Of a stretch of 64,000 nt of DNA, positions 1 through 10,457 are shown piece by piece. Within the stretch, counting starts at the first letter, position 1, and every line of letters begins with the position of its first letter. A program made the translations under genes and the position numbers. Source of the DNA: Winogradskyella sp. (lineage in GTDB: Bacteria; Bacteroidota; Bacteroidia; Flavobacteriales; Flavobacteriaceae); contig NZ_JABSST010000003.1 of assembly GCF_013213975.1 (NCBI RefSeq), positions 1 to 64,000 of the forward strand, read 5' to 3'. The notes beneath the pieces are model-generated. The model had not been told where the DNA came from and searched no databases. It was given only the letters and a program-made list of their open reading frames with translations.

Positions 1-480
1 TTCCTCTACTCCAAAATCAATTAATTCTAATTCTAGTTCTTCCATATCTAAATCATCACCTTTAATTTTAAAATTACAAGTGTGATCAAACATAAAAACA
101 ACAGAACCGGAAGTACCTAAACTACCATCGCATTTATTAAAGTAAGACCTCACATTAGCCACAGTACGTGTATTATTATCCGTAGCAGTTTCTACTAAGA
201 TTGCAATACCATGTTGCGCATAGCCTTCAAAAACAACTTCTTTATAATCGCCTTGATTCTTGTCGCTGGCGCGTTTTATGGCACGCTCTATATTATCTTT
301 AGGCATATTTACTGCCTTGGCATTTTGGATAACAGCTCTTAGACGTGCATTACTATCTGGATCTGGACCTCCTTCCTTTACTGCCATTACAATATCTTTA
401 CCGATGCGTGTAAAGGCTTTACTCATCGCGGCCCAGCGCTTCATTTTTCTGGCTTTTCTAAACTCAAAAGCTCTTCCCAT
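1..480 (-). CDS. yebC: YebC/PmpR family DNA-binding regulatory protein (C-terminus cut by window edge)
   Basis: Minus-strand translation from ATG at 478-480 reads MGRAFEFRKARKMKRWAAMSKAFTRIGKDIVMAVKEGGPDPDSNARLRAVIQNAKAVNMPKDNIERAIKRA..., the YebC N-terminal signature. Confidence 0.95.
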   Translation of the reverse strand, partial: MGRAFEFRKARKMKRWAAMSKAFTRIGKDIVMAVKEGGPDPDSNARLRAVIQNAKAVNMPKDNIERAIKRASDKNQGDYKEVVFEGYAQHGIAILVETATDNNTRTVANVRSYFNKCDGSLGTSGSVVFMFDHTCNFKIKGDDLDMEELELELIDFGVEE

Positions 481-551
481 AGTAGTGTGTTAAAATTAGT
501 TTATTTAATAATGCGCCTTTTTTTGAAGGCAAACAAATTTAAAAAAATCAA

Positions 552-926
552 TTAATCATTTGGGATATGCTTGCCCAAAAAATTCTGATTGGTATTGTTT
601 AGCGTATTGATAACCTTTTGGCGTTTGGTATTAAGATCAGAGTTCGTCCTATTGTATCCTTTATTAAAGTAGTTATTTAAATAAAACTCATCATTTTTAA
701 AAACCTCGATATCCTTATCTAGAAAAAAGCGCTTGTCTTCATCTAATTGCTCTAGAAATAGCCAAAAAACGCCTCTAGATAAACTATCATTTTCAGTTTT
801 TGGTTGGTAATGTGAAGTTGCAACGATTTCACGGATAGATTTCAACTCGCTACAAAAGGAAGCGTCTTGAGCCCTAATCGCAATAGTAATAAGTGATAGC
901 GTAAAAAGTAGTCGTAATTTAAACAT
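552..926 (-). CDS. Secreted protein resembling only the N-terminal domain of tail-specific protease (Tsp/Prc NTD)
   Basis: Signal peptide, then SHYQPKTENDSLSRGVFWLFLEQLDEDKRFFLDKDIEVF, like the Tsp NTD; stops before any PDZ or S41 peptidase domain. Confidence 0.6.
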   Translation of the reverse strand: MFKLRLLFTLSLITIAIRAQDASFCSELKSIREIVATSHYQPKTENDSLSRGVFWLFLEQLDEDKRFFLDKDIEVFKNDEFYLNNYFNKGYNRTNSDLNTKRQKVINTLNNTNQNFLGKHIPND

Positions 927-943
927 GAAAAAAATTACATAAC

Positions 944-1231
944 TTACTCTTCAACTTCAACTATAGCTTCAATTGCTTCTGCAAGTTTAAAGTCTTTATT
1001 AGTAACTCCATCCGCATCATGCGTAGAAAGAGAAATCTTAAGCACATTATAAATATTAGACCAATTTGGGTGATGATTCTGTGCTTCACATTCAAAGGCA
1101 ATGCGGCTCATTGCACTAAAACAATCTTTGAAATTATCAAATTCAAATTCAGCGTGAATGGCATTATCATAATATTCCCAATCCGGAAAGTGGAGTAATT
1201 TTTTTTCTATAGTAGCGGCATCTAACTTCAT
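944..1231 (-). CDS. 4a-hydroxytetrahydrobiopterin dehydratase (pterin-4a-carbinolamine dehydratase)
   Basis: 95 aa with FEFDNFKDCFSAMSRIAFECEAQNHHPNWSNIYNVLKISLSTHDADGVTNKDFKLA, the PCD signature. Confidence 0.92.
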   Translation of the reverse strand: MKLDAATIEKKLLHFPDWEYYDNAIHAEFEFDNFKDCFSAMSRIAFECEAQNHHPNWSNIYNVLKISLSTHDADGVTNKDFKLAEAIEAIVEVEE

Positions 1232-1326
1232 AAGTTCATTTTAATATTTGAAGTTATGAAATTACGGTTAGTACTACAAGTATTAGGACATCAATAAACT
1301 ATAAAATCGTCAAAGCCCCTATAAAT

Positions 1327-2157
1327 CTATTTTAAAAGGTCTTCTAAGACCTTATCACTTGTAATTTGAAGATGCTTAGGTAGCTTATTGAATTTAGGTA
1401 ATACTGCTAGATAGCGATCTTCATTAGTTGTATAAACATGCTTGAATAGTACCTTTTTGTCTGTTAGTGAAGAAAGGATATTTTTGACAAATTCATCATG
1501 ATGCACTAAATCTGTACTTCCGAGATGAAACACCCCATACTTGTTTCTGTTGATAATATAATGTATTTGCTGTGTTACTTTCTTATCGAGAGTAACATTC
1601 ATTATAAGATTTGGGAAAATTTCTACTGATTCATTTTCAGTAATTAAACTTTTCATTTCTTGAATTCTTGGGCAATTATTCCCAAAAACCATGGGTAATC
1701 TCAACACTGCCACTTGCTTTTTTGGCAAGCGTAAAAGCATATTTTCAATTTTAATCTTGAAATGTCCGTAAATACTATGACTGAGTGTTTTGTCTAATTC
1801 GTAGCTAGGATATTTACTGTAAGCATCAAAAGCATTGGCAGAAGATAAGAAAATGATTTTACTACCGAATTCTAGAGCATACTCAGCAATGTGTTGATGT
1901 GCAATTGTTTGCGCATTAAAGTCACCACGAACGGCAGAAATGATTACAGTAGGTCTAGCAGCTTCTAAAATTTCATAAACATCGTCTTCCTCAACATTGT
2001 ATTGAAAGAAGTGTTTATTGGTTTCAAATTCCTTTTTCGGAGTTCGATAGGTTCCAAAAGTTTTAAAGTAAGGGCCTAATTCTTTATAAATGGCATTGCC
2101 TAAATAGCCACTAGCTCCAAGAATTAATATGCGATGCTTGTTTACAGTATTCTTCAT
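1327..2157 (-). CDS. NAD(P)-dependent sugar epimerase/reductase (RmlD-like SDR)
   Basis: N-terminal ILGASGYLGNAIYKEL Rossmann motif; YELDKTLSHS segment. Confidence 0.8.
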   Translation of the reverse strand: MKNTVNKHRILILGASGYLGNAIYKELGPYFKTFGTYRTPKKEFETNKHFFQYNVEEDDVYEILEAARPTVIISAVRGDFNAQTIAHQHIAEYALEFGSKIIFLSSANAFDAYSKYPSYELDKTLSHSIYGHFKIKIENMLLRLPKKQVAVLRLPMVFGNNCPRIQEMKSLITENESVEIFPNLIMNVTLDKKVTQQIHYIINRNKYGVFHLGSTDLVHHDEFVKNILSSLTDKKVLFKHVYTTNEDRYLAVLPKFNKLPKHLQITSDKVLEDLLK

Positions 2158-2182
2158 TAATCAAACAACATTCGAACAAAAT

Positions 2183-3265
2183 TTATACTTTATAGAATGG
2201 TAGTTTAACAACGGTTGCAGGAATGGCTTTCTTTCTTACCTGAATATTAATCTTACTGTCAACCGACGAAAAAACTTTAGGCACATAGCCTAAACCAATA
2301 CCAACACCTAAGCTTGGACTCATAGTCCCTGAAGTAACGTTTCCTATTGTATTTCCATTGCCATCAACAATAGCATAACCATGACGTGGAATTCCACGAT
2401 CATCTAATTTGAAGGCTACTAACTTGCGCTCAGGAGTATGTTCTTTTTCAGCTTGAAGGGCTTCACTATTTATGAATGATTTGTTAAACTTGCATATCCA
2501 GCTTAGGCCAGCTTCGATAGGAGACGTGCTATCATCAATGTCATTACCGTATAAACAGTAACCCATTTCTAATCTAAGCGTATCTCTTGCCGCTAAACCA
2601 ATTGGTTTAATACCAAAATCTGCACCCGCTTCTAATACTTTATCCCAAATTTGTTTGACTTCTGCGTTTTTACAATAAATCTCAAAACCACCACTTCCAG
2701 TATATCCTGTAGCAGATATAATCACATGCTCTATTCCTGCAAAATCTCCAACCACAAAATTGTAGAATTTTATGGCTGATAAATCATAATTAGATAAGGA
2801 TTGCATGGCTTCAATGGCTTTTGGCCCTTGTATAGCTAATAAGGAATAGTCCTCACTTAAATCGCGCATTTCTGCTCCAACTTCATTTTTAGAAGTTATC
2901 CAGTTCCAATCTTTTTCTATATTACTTGCGTTTACTACAAGTAAATAGGTCTCTTCTTTTAGCTTATATATGATTAAATCATCAACAATGCCACCTTCAT
3001 CATTAGGTAAGCAGCTATATTGCGCTTTGCCAATTTCTAGTTTTGAGGCATCGTTGCTTGATACTTTTTGTATTAATTCAAGCGCATTAGGGCCTTGAAT
3101 TAGAAATTCTCCCATATGTGAGACATCAAAAACACCAACAGCTTTACGAACAGTTTCGTGTTCGAGATTAACACCTTCGTATTGAACTGGCATATTGTAG
3201 CCTGCAAAAGGCACCATTTTAGCGCCAAGGGCTTTATGTGTTTCTGTTAATGCTGTATTTTTCAT
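2183..3265 (-). CDS. gcvT: Glycine cleavage system aminomethyltransferase (T protein)
   Basis: [30 protein letters not shown]...VFDVSHMGE...[13 protein letters not shown]; likely start is the internal Met at 3265. Confidence 0.96.
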   Translation of the reverse strand: MKNTALTETHKALGAKMVPFAGYNMPVQYEGVNLEHETVRKAVGVFDVSHMGEFLIQGPNALELIQKVSSNDASKLEIGKAQYSCLPNDEGGIVDDLIIYKLKEETYLLVVNASNIEKDWNWITSKNEVGAEMRDLSEDYSLLAIQGPKAIEAMQSLSNYDLSAIKFYNFVVGDFAGIEHVIISATGYTGSGGFEIYCKNAEVKQIWDKVLEAGADFGIKPIGLAARDTLRLEMGYCLYGNDIDDSTSPIEAGLSWICKFNKSFINSEALQAEKEHTPERKLVAFKLDDRGIPRHGYAIVDGNGNTIGNVTSGTMSPSLGVGIGLGYVPKVFSSVDSKINIQVRKKAIPATVVKLPFYKV

Positions 3266-3382
3266 ATGGAATTGATTTCTAAAATTTGAAAGCAAAATTA
3301 AATAAATTTTATACGATTACTTTCAAAACAAATCATAAAAAACCACCTCGCTAAATGCAGTTGATTTTAACACCAAATTCAC

Positions 3383-3859
3383 CTAGAATTGGTATCGAAC
3401 ACCTAATGCTATATCAAAGTCTAGATCGTCTCTAAAGGCACCAAATCCTAGTTCTGGTCTAAAGTCTAAAGAGATTAACAACGGTATATCAAAGTTATAT
3501 TCAATGCCGATATCTCCAGCTAAGAAGAGGAAGGTTTCATCATCTAGTGCATTATCATCAAAACTATAAGAGCCTAGACCACCACCAGCACCAGCATACC
3601 AGTTAAAATTACCATCTAATTCCCATATCCATTGATAAAGTCCAGTGAGCTTAAAGCCATCATAACCATTTCCGGTTCTCCATCCAAAGTTTGCTTCTAA
3701 GCGATTATTACCGCCCAAGGCACGTTGATACGAAATTTCAGCACCGAAACCATCACTATCTCCTAATCTTAATCCAATAGTATTGTCTGCTATCTCTTGT
3801 GCATTCATAAATGCAAATCCTGCTAAAATTGTAAAGCTTGTCAAAATTAATTTCTTCAT
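3383..3859 (-). CDS. Outer membrane beta-barrel protein
   Basis: Signal peptide, alternating beta-strand pattern, terminal aromatic (ALGVRYQF). Confidence 0.65.
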   Translation of the reverse strand: MKKLILTSFTILAGFAFMNAQEIADNTIGLRLGDSDGFGAEISYQRALGGNNRLEANFGWRTGNGYDGFKLTGLYQWIWELDGNFNWYAGAGGGLGSYSFDDNALDDETFLFLAGDIGIEYNFDIPLLISLDFRPELGFGAFRDDLDFDIALGVRYQF

Positions 3860-3964
3860 AAAATTACGTTTTTAATTGAAAGGTCTATTTGAAACAAAAA
3901 TAACGTCAATACTGACATTATATTTGGATTTCTTTATAGTTTTATGAAAATATTTATTTCATAA

Positions 3965-6892
3965 ATGATAAAAGATAAAGCCTTAAAAGAATTAAAATCA
4001 AAGCTTAATGGTGAACTTTGTTATGATGATTTAATGCTTAAACTGTATGCTACAGATGCTTCAGTATATAGAATGATACCCGCTGCTGTTGCACTTCCTA
4101 GAGATGTGAATGATTTAAAACGTCTTATACATTTTGCAAAAACAAATACTACTTCTCTGATTCTAAGAACTGCTGGCACCTCTTTAGCAGGACAAGTTGT
4201 CGGTAAAGGTATCGTTGTAGATTTTTCAAAGTATTTCAATAAGATTTTAAACATTAATGAAACTGAGCAAACAGTTACAGTGCAACCTGGGGTTATTAGG
4301 GATGAATTAAATAACTATCTCAAACCCTTTGGATTATTTTTTGGCCCAAACACATCGACATCCAACCGCTGTATGATTGGCGGAATGGTTGGCAACAATT
4401 CATCTGGAACAACTTCAATACAGTATGGTGTAACCAGAGACAAAATAATAGCACTCAAAACCTTATTGTCTGATGGGAGTGAAGTTGTGTTTTCAGACCT
4501 TTCTAATGATGCTTTTAATGGCAAAATGGAATTAAAGACTTTGGAAGGTAAGTTGTATAGAACACTGTATAAGAAACTAAAGTCCAAAGCGGTTCAAAAT
4601 CAAATAAAAACCAGTTATCCAAAGCCAGGAATTCACAGAAGAAATACGGGCTATGCGATAGACGAACTAATAAACACGAATATATTTTCTCCATCTAATA
4701 AGGATTTCAATATGTCTTTATTATTAGCTGGGAGTGAAGGAACATTAGCATTAACAACTGAAATCACTTTAAAATTAGATGTGTTACCACCAGAAAAAAG
4801 TGCATTAATTGCCTTTCATTTTAACAGTATATCTGATTGTATGAAAGCTGTAAAATCTGTGATGCACCACCAATTACATACTTGCGAAATGATGGATGAT
4901 ACCATTCTAAATTTAACGAAGCATAATAAGACACAACAAGCTAATAGAGCTTTTGTTATTGGTGACCCAAAAGCGATACTAATGTGCGAGGTAAAAGCGG
5001 ATACAGATAAATCTCTAAATACTCAAATTGATGCATTATTATCAGAAGGAAGAACAAATGCTTTAAGTTATGCCGCAGCCATTTTAAAAGGTAATGACAT
5101 TAACAAAGCTATGGAATTGCGAAAGGCAGGTCTAGGTTTATTAGGCAATATGATTGGTGATAATAAAACCGTGGCTTGCATAGAAGATACAGCTGTGGCT
5201 TTAGATGATTTGGATAGCTATATAGCCGAGTTTACTCAACTAATGGATTCTTATGATCAAAATGCTGTGTATTACGCTCACGCTGGTGCTGGAGAACTTC
5301 ATTTACGTCCTATACTAAATCTAAAATCTTCGAAAGATGTTAAGCTTTTTAGAGCAATTACTACTGATATTGCCAAACTGGTAAAGCGTTATAACGGATC
5401 TATGTCAGGTGAGCATGGCGATGGTATTGTAAGGGCAGAATTTATCCCTATGATGATTGGAGAGGTTAATTATGACATCTTAAGGCAAATAAAATTCACT
5501 TTTGATCCCGAGAACATTTTTAATCCAGGTAAAATAGTGGATGCGTTTCCAATGGATAAGAATTTACGATATGAAACGGGACGCAAAGAACCTGAAATTG
5601 ATACTGTTTTAGATTTTTCCAGTTCACAAGGAATCCTAAGAGAAACAGAAAAATGCAATGGTTCAGGCGATTGTAGAAAGTTACCTGAGTTTGGAGGGAC
5701 TATGTGCCCTAGTTACAGAGCTACCAGAAATGAGAAAGATACGACTAGAGCTCGTGCTAATGCTTTACGTGAGTACCTCACCAACTCTGAGAAGCCAAAT
5801 CGTTTTAATCATAAAGAATTAAAGGATGTTTTTGATTTATGTCTAAGTTGTAAAGCTTGTTCTAGTGAATGCCCAAGTAGTGTTGACGTAGCAAGTTTAA
5901 AAGCAGAATTCCTATATCATTATCAAGAGGCAAATGGTTATAAATTTAAAGATCGATTTTTTGCAAACTCCACTAGGTATAACAAAATAGCATCCAGAGC
6001 TCCGAGATTTTACAACGCATTATTTAATTCTAAATTTGTATCGAGATTTATAAAATTAGCTTTAGGCATTCATCGAAAGCGTAGTTTTCCAATGATATCA
6101 AAATCATATACAAGTATACAGGCAAGAACGGACAGTACTCATTCTAACTTAACCATAGATAATCCTATTAAAACGGTAATACTTTTTGTTGATGAGTTTA
6201 CCAATTATTTGGAATCTTCAATAGCTATTGATGCTAAATTACTACTTAACTCATTAGGGTATAATGTGCTGCAAATATGTCATTTAGAAAGCGGTAGAAG
6301 TTATTTATCTAAGGGGCTTTTAAAAGAAGCTAAAGCCATTGCTAATGAAAATGTCAATTTCTTTACTGACGGTATAAACGAGGATTTTTATTTAGTAGGT
6401 ATCGAGCCTTCCGCTATACTTACGTTTAAAGATGAATACCCAAGGTTAGCAGATGATAAAGTCGCATCCAAATCAATAGCGGAACGTACATTCTTAATTG
6501 AAGAATTTATTCAAAATGAAATTCAATTAGATCATATAAAATCGGATCAGTTTACTAAAGACACTAAGACTATTAAATTTCATGGTCATTGCTATCAGAA
6601 GGCTTTAACCAATCAAAGATCAAGTTTTGATGTTTTAAATCTACCTTTAAACTATTCGGTATCTATAATACCAAGTGGCTGCTGTGGAATGGCAGGGAGT
6701 TTTGGTTATGAAAAAGATCATTATGACATAAGCATGATTGTAGGAGAGCAAACCTTATTTCCAGCAATACGAAAAGCTGATGCAGACACGATTATCTCTG
6801 CAAATGGCACAAGCTGTAGACATCAGATTAAAGATGGTACTGGGCGAATAGCAAAACACCCAATCACAATACTTAAAGAAGCATTAGTTTAA
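3965..6892 (+). CDS. FAD-binding and Fe-S oxidoreductase (D-lactate/glycolate dehydrogenase-like, GlcD + GlpC/CCG fusion)
   Basis: FAD_binding_4 region (LRTAGTSLAGQVVGKGIVVDFSKY), CLSCKACSSECPSSVD Fe-S motif, C-terminal CCG-type SGCCGMAGSFGYE. Confidence 0.92.
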   Translation: MIKDKALKELKSKLNGELCYDDLMLKLYATDASVYRMIPAAVALPRDVNDLKRLIHFAKTNTTSLILRTAGTSLAGQVVGKGIVVDFSKYFNKILNINETEQTVTVQPGVIRDELNNYLKPFGLFFGPNTSTSNRCMIGGMVGNNSSGTTSIQYGVTRDKIIALKTLLSDGSEVVFSDLSNDAFNGKMELKTLEGKLYRTLYKKLKSKAVQNQIKTSYPKPGIHRRNTGYAIDELINTNIFSPSNKDFNMSLLLAGSEGTLALTTEITLKLDVLPPEKSALIAFHFNSISDCMKAVKSVMHHQLHTCEMMDDTILNLTKHNKTQQANRAFVIGDPKAILMCEVKADTDKSLNTQIDALLSEGRTNALSYAAAILKGNDINKAMELRKAGLGLLGNMIGDNKTVACIEDTAVALDDLDSYIAEFTQLMDSYDQNAVYYAHAGAGELHLRPILNLKSSKDVKLFRAITTDIAKLVKRYNGSMSGEHGDGIVRAEFIPMMIGEVNYDILRQIKFTFDPENIFNPGKIVDAFPMDKNLRYETGRKEPEIDTVLDFSSSQGILRETEKCNGSGDCRKLPEFGGTMCPSYRATRNEKDTTRARANALREYLTNSEKPNRFNHKELKDVFDLCLSCKACSSECPSSVDVASLKAEFLYHYQEANGYKFKDRFFANSTRYNKIASRAPRFYNALFNSKFVSRFIKLALGIHRKRSFPMISKSYTSIQARTDSTHSNLTIDNPIKTVILFVDEFTNYLESSIAIDAKLLLNSLGYNVLQICHLESGRSYLSKGLLKEAKAIANENVNFFTDGINEDFYLVGIEPSAILTFKDEYPRLADDKVASKSIAERTFLIEEFIQNEIQLDHIKSDQFTKDTKTIKFHGHCYQKALTNQRSSFDVLNLPLNYSVSIIPSGCCGMAGSFGYEKDHYDISMIVGEQTLFPAIRKADADTIISANGTSCRHQIKDGTGRIAKHPITILKEALV

Positions 6893-7741
6893 TTTCTTTT
6901 GTTTCTTTTTAGGCTGCTCCACGATGGTAATTGCAGCGATAAGTTCATTAGTATCCATTTCCTTTAAATCTTCATCAGCAAAGAACGGTGAAAGCTTATC
7001 ATTATTGTAGTTATAGATTTTCCAACGTTTAAATTGGTATTCGAGTGCCGTAAAGTTTTCCACCCAATCACCAGAATTTAGATACGTAGTCTTACCATAC
7101 TTATTTTCTTTAATCAATATTTTAGGCTGATGAATATGACCACATACCACATAATCATAACCATTTTCTATCGCTAACTCTGTAGCTACATTTTCAAAAT
7201 TACTTATGTATTTTACCGCGCCTTTTACACTGTTTTTAATTCTTTTAGACAAGGAGTAACGTTCTTTTCCCACTTGCTCAAGGCACCAATTAACAAAACG
7301 ATTAATAAGAATTAGAATATCATAACCCCAACCACCAAGTTTAGCCAACCATTTTGCATTTTGAATAGACATGTCAAAAACATCACCATGAAAGAACCAC
7401 GCTTTTTTTCCATCTAAATCTAATACGGCTTTATTTACAATAGAAATATTACCAATTTCTGTATCACTAAACTTGCGTAACATTTCATCATGATTACCAG
7501 TAATATAAATTACTTCTGTACTATTAGCAGCAAAATCCATGATTTTCTTGATAACGCTTAAATGAGATTTTGGGAAATACCGTTTTTTAAACTGCCAAAC
7601 ATCCACAATGTCGCCGTTAAGGATTAACGTCTTGGGTTCAATACTGTTGAGATAAGTCAATAGCTGTTTTGCATGACACCCAAAGGTGCCAAGGTGAACA
7701 TCTGAGATGACTACTATTTCAACTTTTCGTTTTAGATTCAA
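6884..7741 (-). CDS. Metallophosphoesterase, UDP-2,3-diacylglucosamine diphosphatase-like
   Basis: ISDVHLGTFGCH, LNGDIVDVWQF, ITGNHDEM, FFHGDVFD, CGHIHQPK motifs. Confidence 0.88.
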   Translation of the reverse strand: MNLKRKVEIVVISDVHLGTFGCHAKQLLTYLNSIEPKTLILNGDIVDVWQFKKRYFPKSHLSVIKKIMDFAANSTEVIYITGNHDEMLRKFSDTEIGNISIVNKAVLDLDGKKAWFFHGDVFDMSIQNAKWLAKLGGWGYDILILINRFVNWCLEQVGKERYSLSKRIKNSVKGAVKYISNFENVATELAIENGYDYVVCGHIHQPKILIKENKYGKTTYLNSGDWVENFTALEYQFKRWKIYNYNNDKLSPFFADEDLKEMDTNELIAAITIVEQPKKKQKKLN

Positions 7742-7947
7742 TTTTCAACTTTACGGATACAAAGAACTAAACCAACTATTAACTTAGTGTAACAGAATAA
7801 TTAACTATTTATGAGTAAAATGTTACCAATATGTTACTAGAATTCAAATAATTACTTCAGGCTTAACCTTAATCTAACAACGCAAAAAATTGGGATGCAT
7901 TTTTGTTTCTCTGATAATAGATTTACATTAGCGTAAAATATGATTTA

Positions 7948-9018
7948 ATGGCAGGAAATTCCTTTGGAAAAGTATTTAAACTAACTACATTCGGTGAATC
8001 ACATGGTATTGCAATAGGTGGTATAATTGATGGATGCCCGTCAGGCTTGAAGTTAAATTTAGACGCAATACAATATGAACTTGATCGTCGTAAACCAGGA
8101 CAATCTAAAATTGTAACACAGCGTAAAGAACCAGATTCAGTTGAGTTTCTATCAGGTGTTTTTGAAGGAGTAACTACCGGAACACCTATAGGTTTTGTAA
8201 TTAAAAACACCAACCAAAAATCAAAAGACTATTCACATATTAAGAATGTTTACCGTCCGAGTCATGCCGATTACACCTACGATAAAAAGTATGGCATAAG
8301 AGATTATCGTGGTGGTGGTCGTAGTTCTGCAAGAGAAACTGCTTCAAGGGTAGTTGCGGGCGCTATAGCCAAGCAATTGATTTCATCTATTAAAATTAAT
8401 GCATTTACCTCTTCAGTAGGTGATATTTTTATTGACAAACCTTATCAAGACTTAAATTTTTCAAAAATAGAATCTAATGCCATTCGTTGCCCAGATGAAG
8501 CAATTGCAGAACGAATGATTAATAAAGTTAAAGAGATCAAAAAGAAAGGTGATACTATAGGCGGTACTATAACCTGCGTACTGCAGAATATACCTGTTGG
8601 TTTAGGTGAACCTGTCTTTGATAAACTGCATGCCGAATTAGGTAAAGCTATGCTTTCAATAAATGCTGTTAAAGGTTTTGAATATGGCAGTGGGTTTTGC
8701 GGTGCTAAAATGAAAGGTAGCGAGCACAATGATAAATTTAACGAAGACGGCAGTACACAAACCAATTTATCAGGTGGAGTACAAGGAGGAATAAGTAATG
8801 GGATGGATATATATTTTAGAGTTGCTTTTAAACCTGTAGCGACAACGTTGCAAAAGCAAGAGACGATAAACAGTGCTGGTGAGACTGTCGAAATGCAGGG
8901 AAAAGGACGTCATGACCCGTGTGTAGTGCCAAGAGCAGTGCCAATTGTGGAAGCTATGGCAGCATTAGTTCTGGCCGATTATACCTTATTACGCAGACAA
9001 GAAACTAAAGACTGGTAA
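7948..9018 (+). CDS. aroC: Chorismate synthase
   Basis: [51 protein letters not shown]. Confidence 0.98.
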   Translation: MAGNSFGKVFKLTTFGESHGIAIGGIIDGCPSGLKLNLDAIQYELDRRKPGQSKIVTQRKEPDSVEFLSGVFEGVTTGTPIGFVIKNTNQKSKDYSHIKNVYRPSHADYTYDKKYGIRDYRGGGRSSARETASRVVAGAIAKQLISSIKINAFTSSVGDIFIDKPYQDLNFSKIESNAIRCPDEAIAERMINKVKEIKKKGDTIGGTITCVLQNIPVGLGEPVFDKLHAELGKAMLSINAVKGFEYGSGFCGAKMKGSEHNDKFNEDGSTQTNLSGGVQGGISNGMDIYFRVAFKPVATTLQKQETINSAGETVEMQGKGRHDPCVVPRAVPIVEAMAALVLADYTLLRRQETKDW

Positions 9019-9066
9019 TAATTAAATAAATAGATTTCTATATCTAGGAAATCAAACACTATTTTC

Positions 9067-10392
9067 ATGAAAAAATTAGCATTACATTGGAAGATCATCA
9101 TCGGAATGGTATTAGGTATCATTTTTGGTTTTATAATGAATTCTTTCAACGGTCAACAATTTGTTACTGATTGGATAGCACCATTCGGTAAAATCTTTAT
9201 TAATCTTCTAAAGTTAATTGCAGTTCCCTTAATTCTTGCCTCGTTAATAAAAGGGATTTCAGACTTAAAGGACATCTCTAAAATTAGAGATATGGGTTTA
9301 AAAACTATTGCCATTTATATTGGAACTACTTTGGTGGCTATTGTTATTGGTTTATCGATTGTCAATTTCGTAAAACCTGGAACAGGGATGCCACAAGAGA
9401 CACTAAAAAAAATTAAGTTAAAGTATGAAAATGATGCTGGTGTAACTGATAAATTGGTTAAGGCGAGTGCACAACAAGATGCTGGACCTTTACAAGCGTT
9501 AGTTGATATTTTTCCAAGTAATATATTTCAATCTATGGCAGATGCCAAAATGCTGCAGGTGATCTTTTTTGCTCTTTTTGTTGGTATTTGTTTGCTTTTA
9601 ATTGGCGAAAAGAAGGCCAAGCCTATGGTAGATATTTTCGATGCTTTAAATGAGGTTGTGATGAAGATGGTAGATGTTATTATGCTCTTTGCACCTTATG
9701 CAGTATTTGCTTTAATGGCTAACGTTATTATTGCTTTTGATGATACTGAAATATTAGTAAAACTCTTGCAATATGCATTATGTGTTGTTGGTGGTTTAGT
9801 TCTAATGATTGGATTCTATCTGATTCTTATAAAGGTATTCACCAAAAAATCACCACTTTGGTTCTTGAGTAAAATAAGTCCTGCACAGCTATTAGCATTT
9901 TCAACAAGTAGTAGTGCTGCCACATTACCTGTAACCATGGAACGTGTTGAAGAGCATATTGGTGTTGATAAAGAAGTCTCAGGATTTGTTTTACCTGTAG
10001 GTGCTACAGTTAACATGGATGGCACAAGTCTTTATCAAGGGATTGCAGCTGTATTTATTATGCAGGTAATTTGGCCTGAAGGTTTAACCTTAACCAACCA
10101 ATTAGTTATTGTAGCTACGGCACTTTTAGCGTCTATTGGCAGTGCTGCAGTACCAAGTGCTGGTATGGTTATGTTGGTAATTGTACTCGAATCTATTGGG
10201 TTTCCCCCAGAATTATTGCCTATTGGTTTAGCTTTAATTTTCGCGGTAGATCGACCACTAGACATGTGTAGAACTGTAGTTAATGTTACGGGTGATGCTA
10301 CGGTTTCTATGATAGTAGCAAAATCATTAGGGAAGCTGCATGACAAACCCAAGGCAAAAAACTGGGATGATCATTTTCAGGAGGTGAAATAA
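9067..10392 (+). CDS. Dicarboxylate/amino acid:cation (Na+ or H+) symporter, DAACS family
   Basis: AFSTSSSAATLPVTMERVEEHIGV, VLPVGATVNMDGTSLYQGIAAVFIMQ, VDRPLDMCRTVVNVTGDA. Confidence 0.95.
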   Translation: MKKLALHWKIIIGMVLGIIFGFIMNSFNGQQFVTDWIAPFGKIFINLLKLIAVPLILASLIKGISDLKDISKIRDMGLKTIAIYIGTTLVAIVIGLSIVNFVKPGTGMPQETLKKIKLKYENDAGVTDKLVKASAQQDAGPLQALVDIFPSNIFQSMADAKMLQVIFFALFVGICLLLIGEKKAKPMVDIFDALNEVVMKMVDVIMLFAPYAVFALMANVIIAFDDTEILVKLLQYALCVVGGLVLMIGFYLILIKVFTKKSPLWFLSKISPAQLLAFSTSSSAATLPVTMERVEEHIGVDKEVSGFVLPVGATVNMDGTSLYQGIAAVFIMQVIWPEGLTLTNQLVIVATALLASIGSAAVPSAGMVMLVIVLESIGFPPELLPIGLALIFAVDRPLDMCRTVVNVTGDATVSMIVAKSLGKLHDKPKAKNWDDHFQEVK

Positions 10393-10457
10393 TTTTTTCA
10401 ACTTCAATAAAAGTTATTAAATTTAAATAACACTTTACTAACCAAAAATTTCTCTAG

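Noticed and set aside
260-493. 77-aa plus-strand ORF
   Set aside because: Antisense to yebC, whose minus-strand translation has a clear family signature.
4021-4587. Minus-strand ORFs inside the FAD/Fe-S oxidoreductase (4021..4254, 4315..4587)
   Set aside because: Shadow ORFs of a well-supported 975-aa gene; no recognisable domain.
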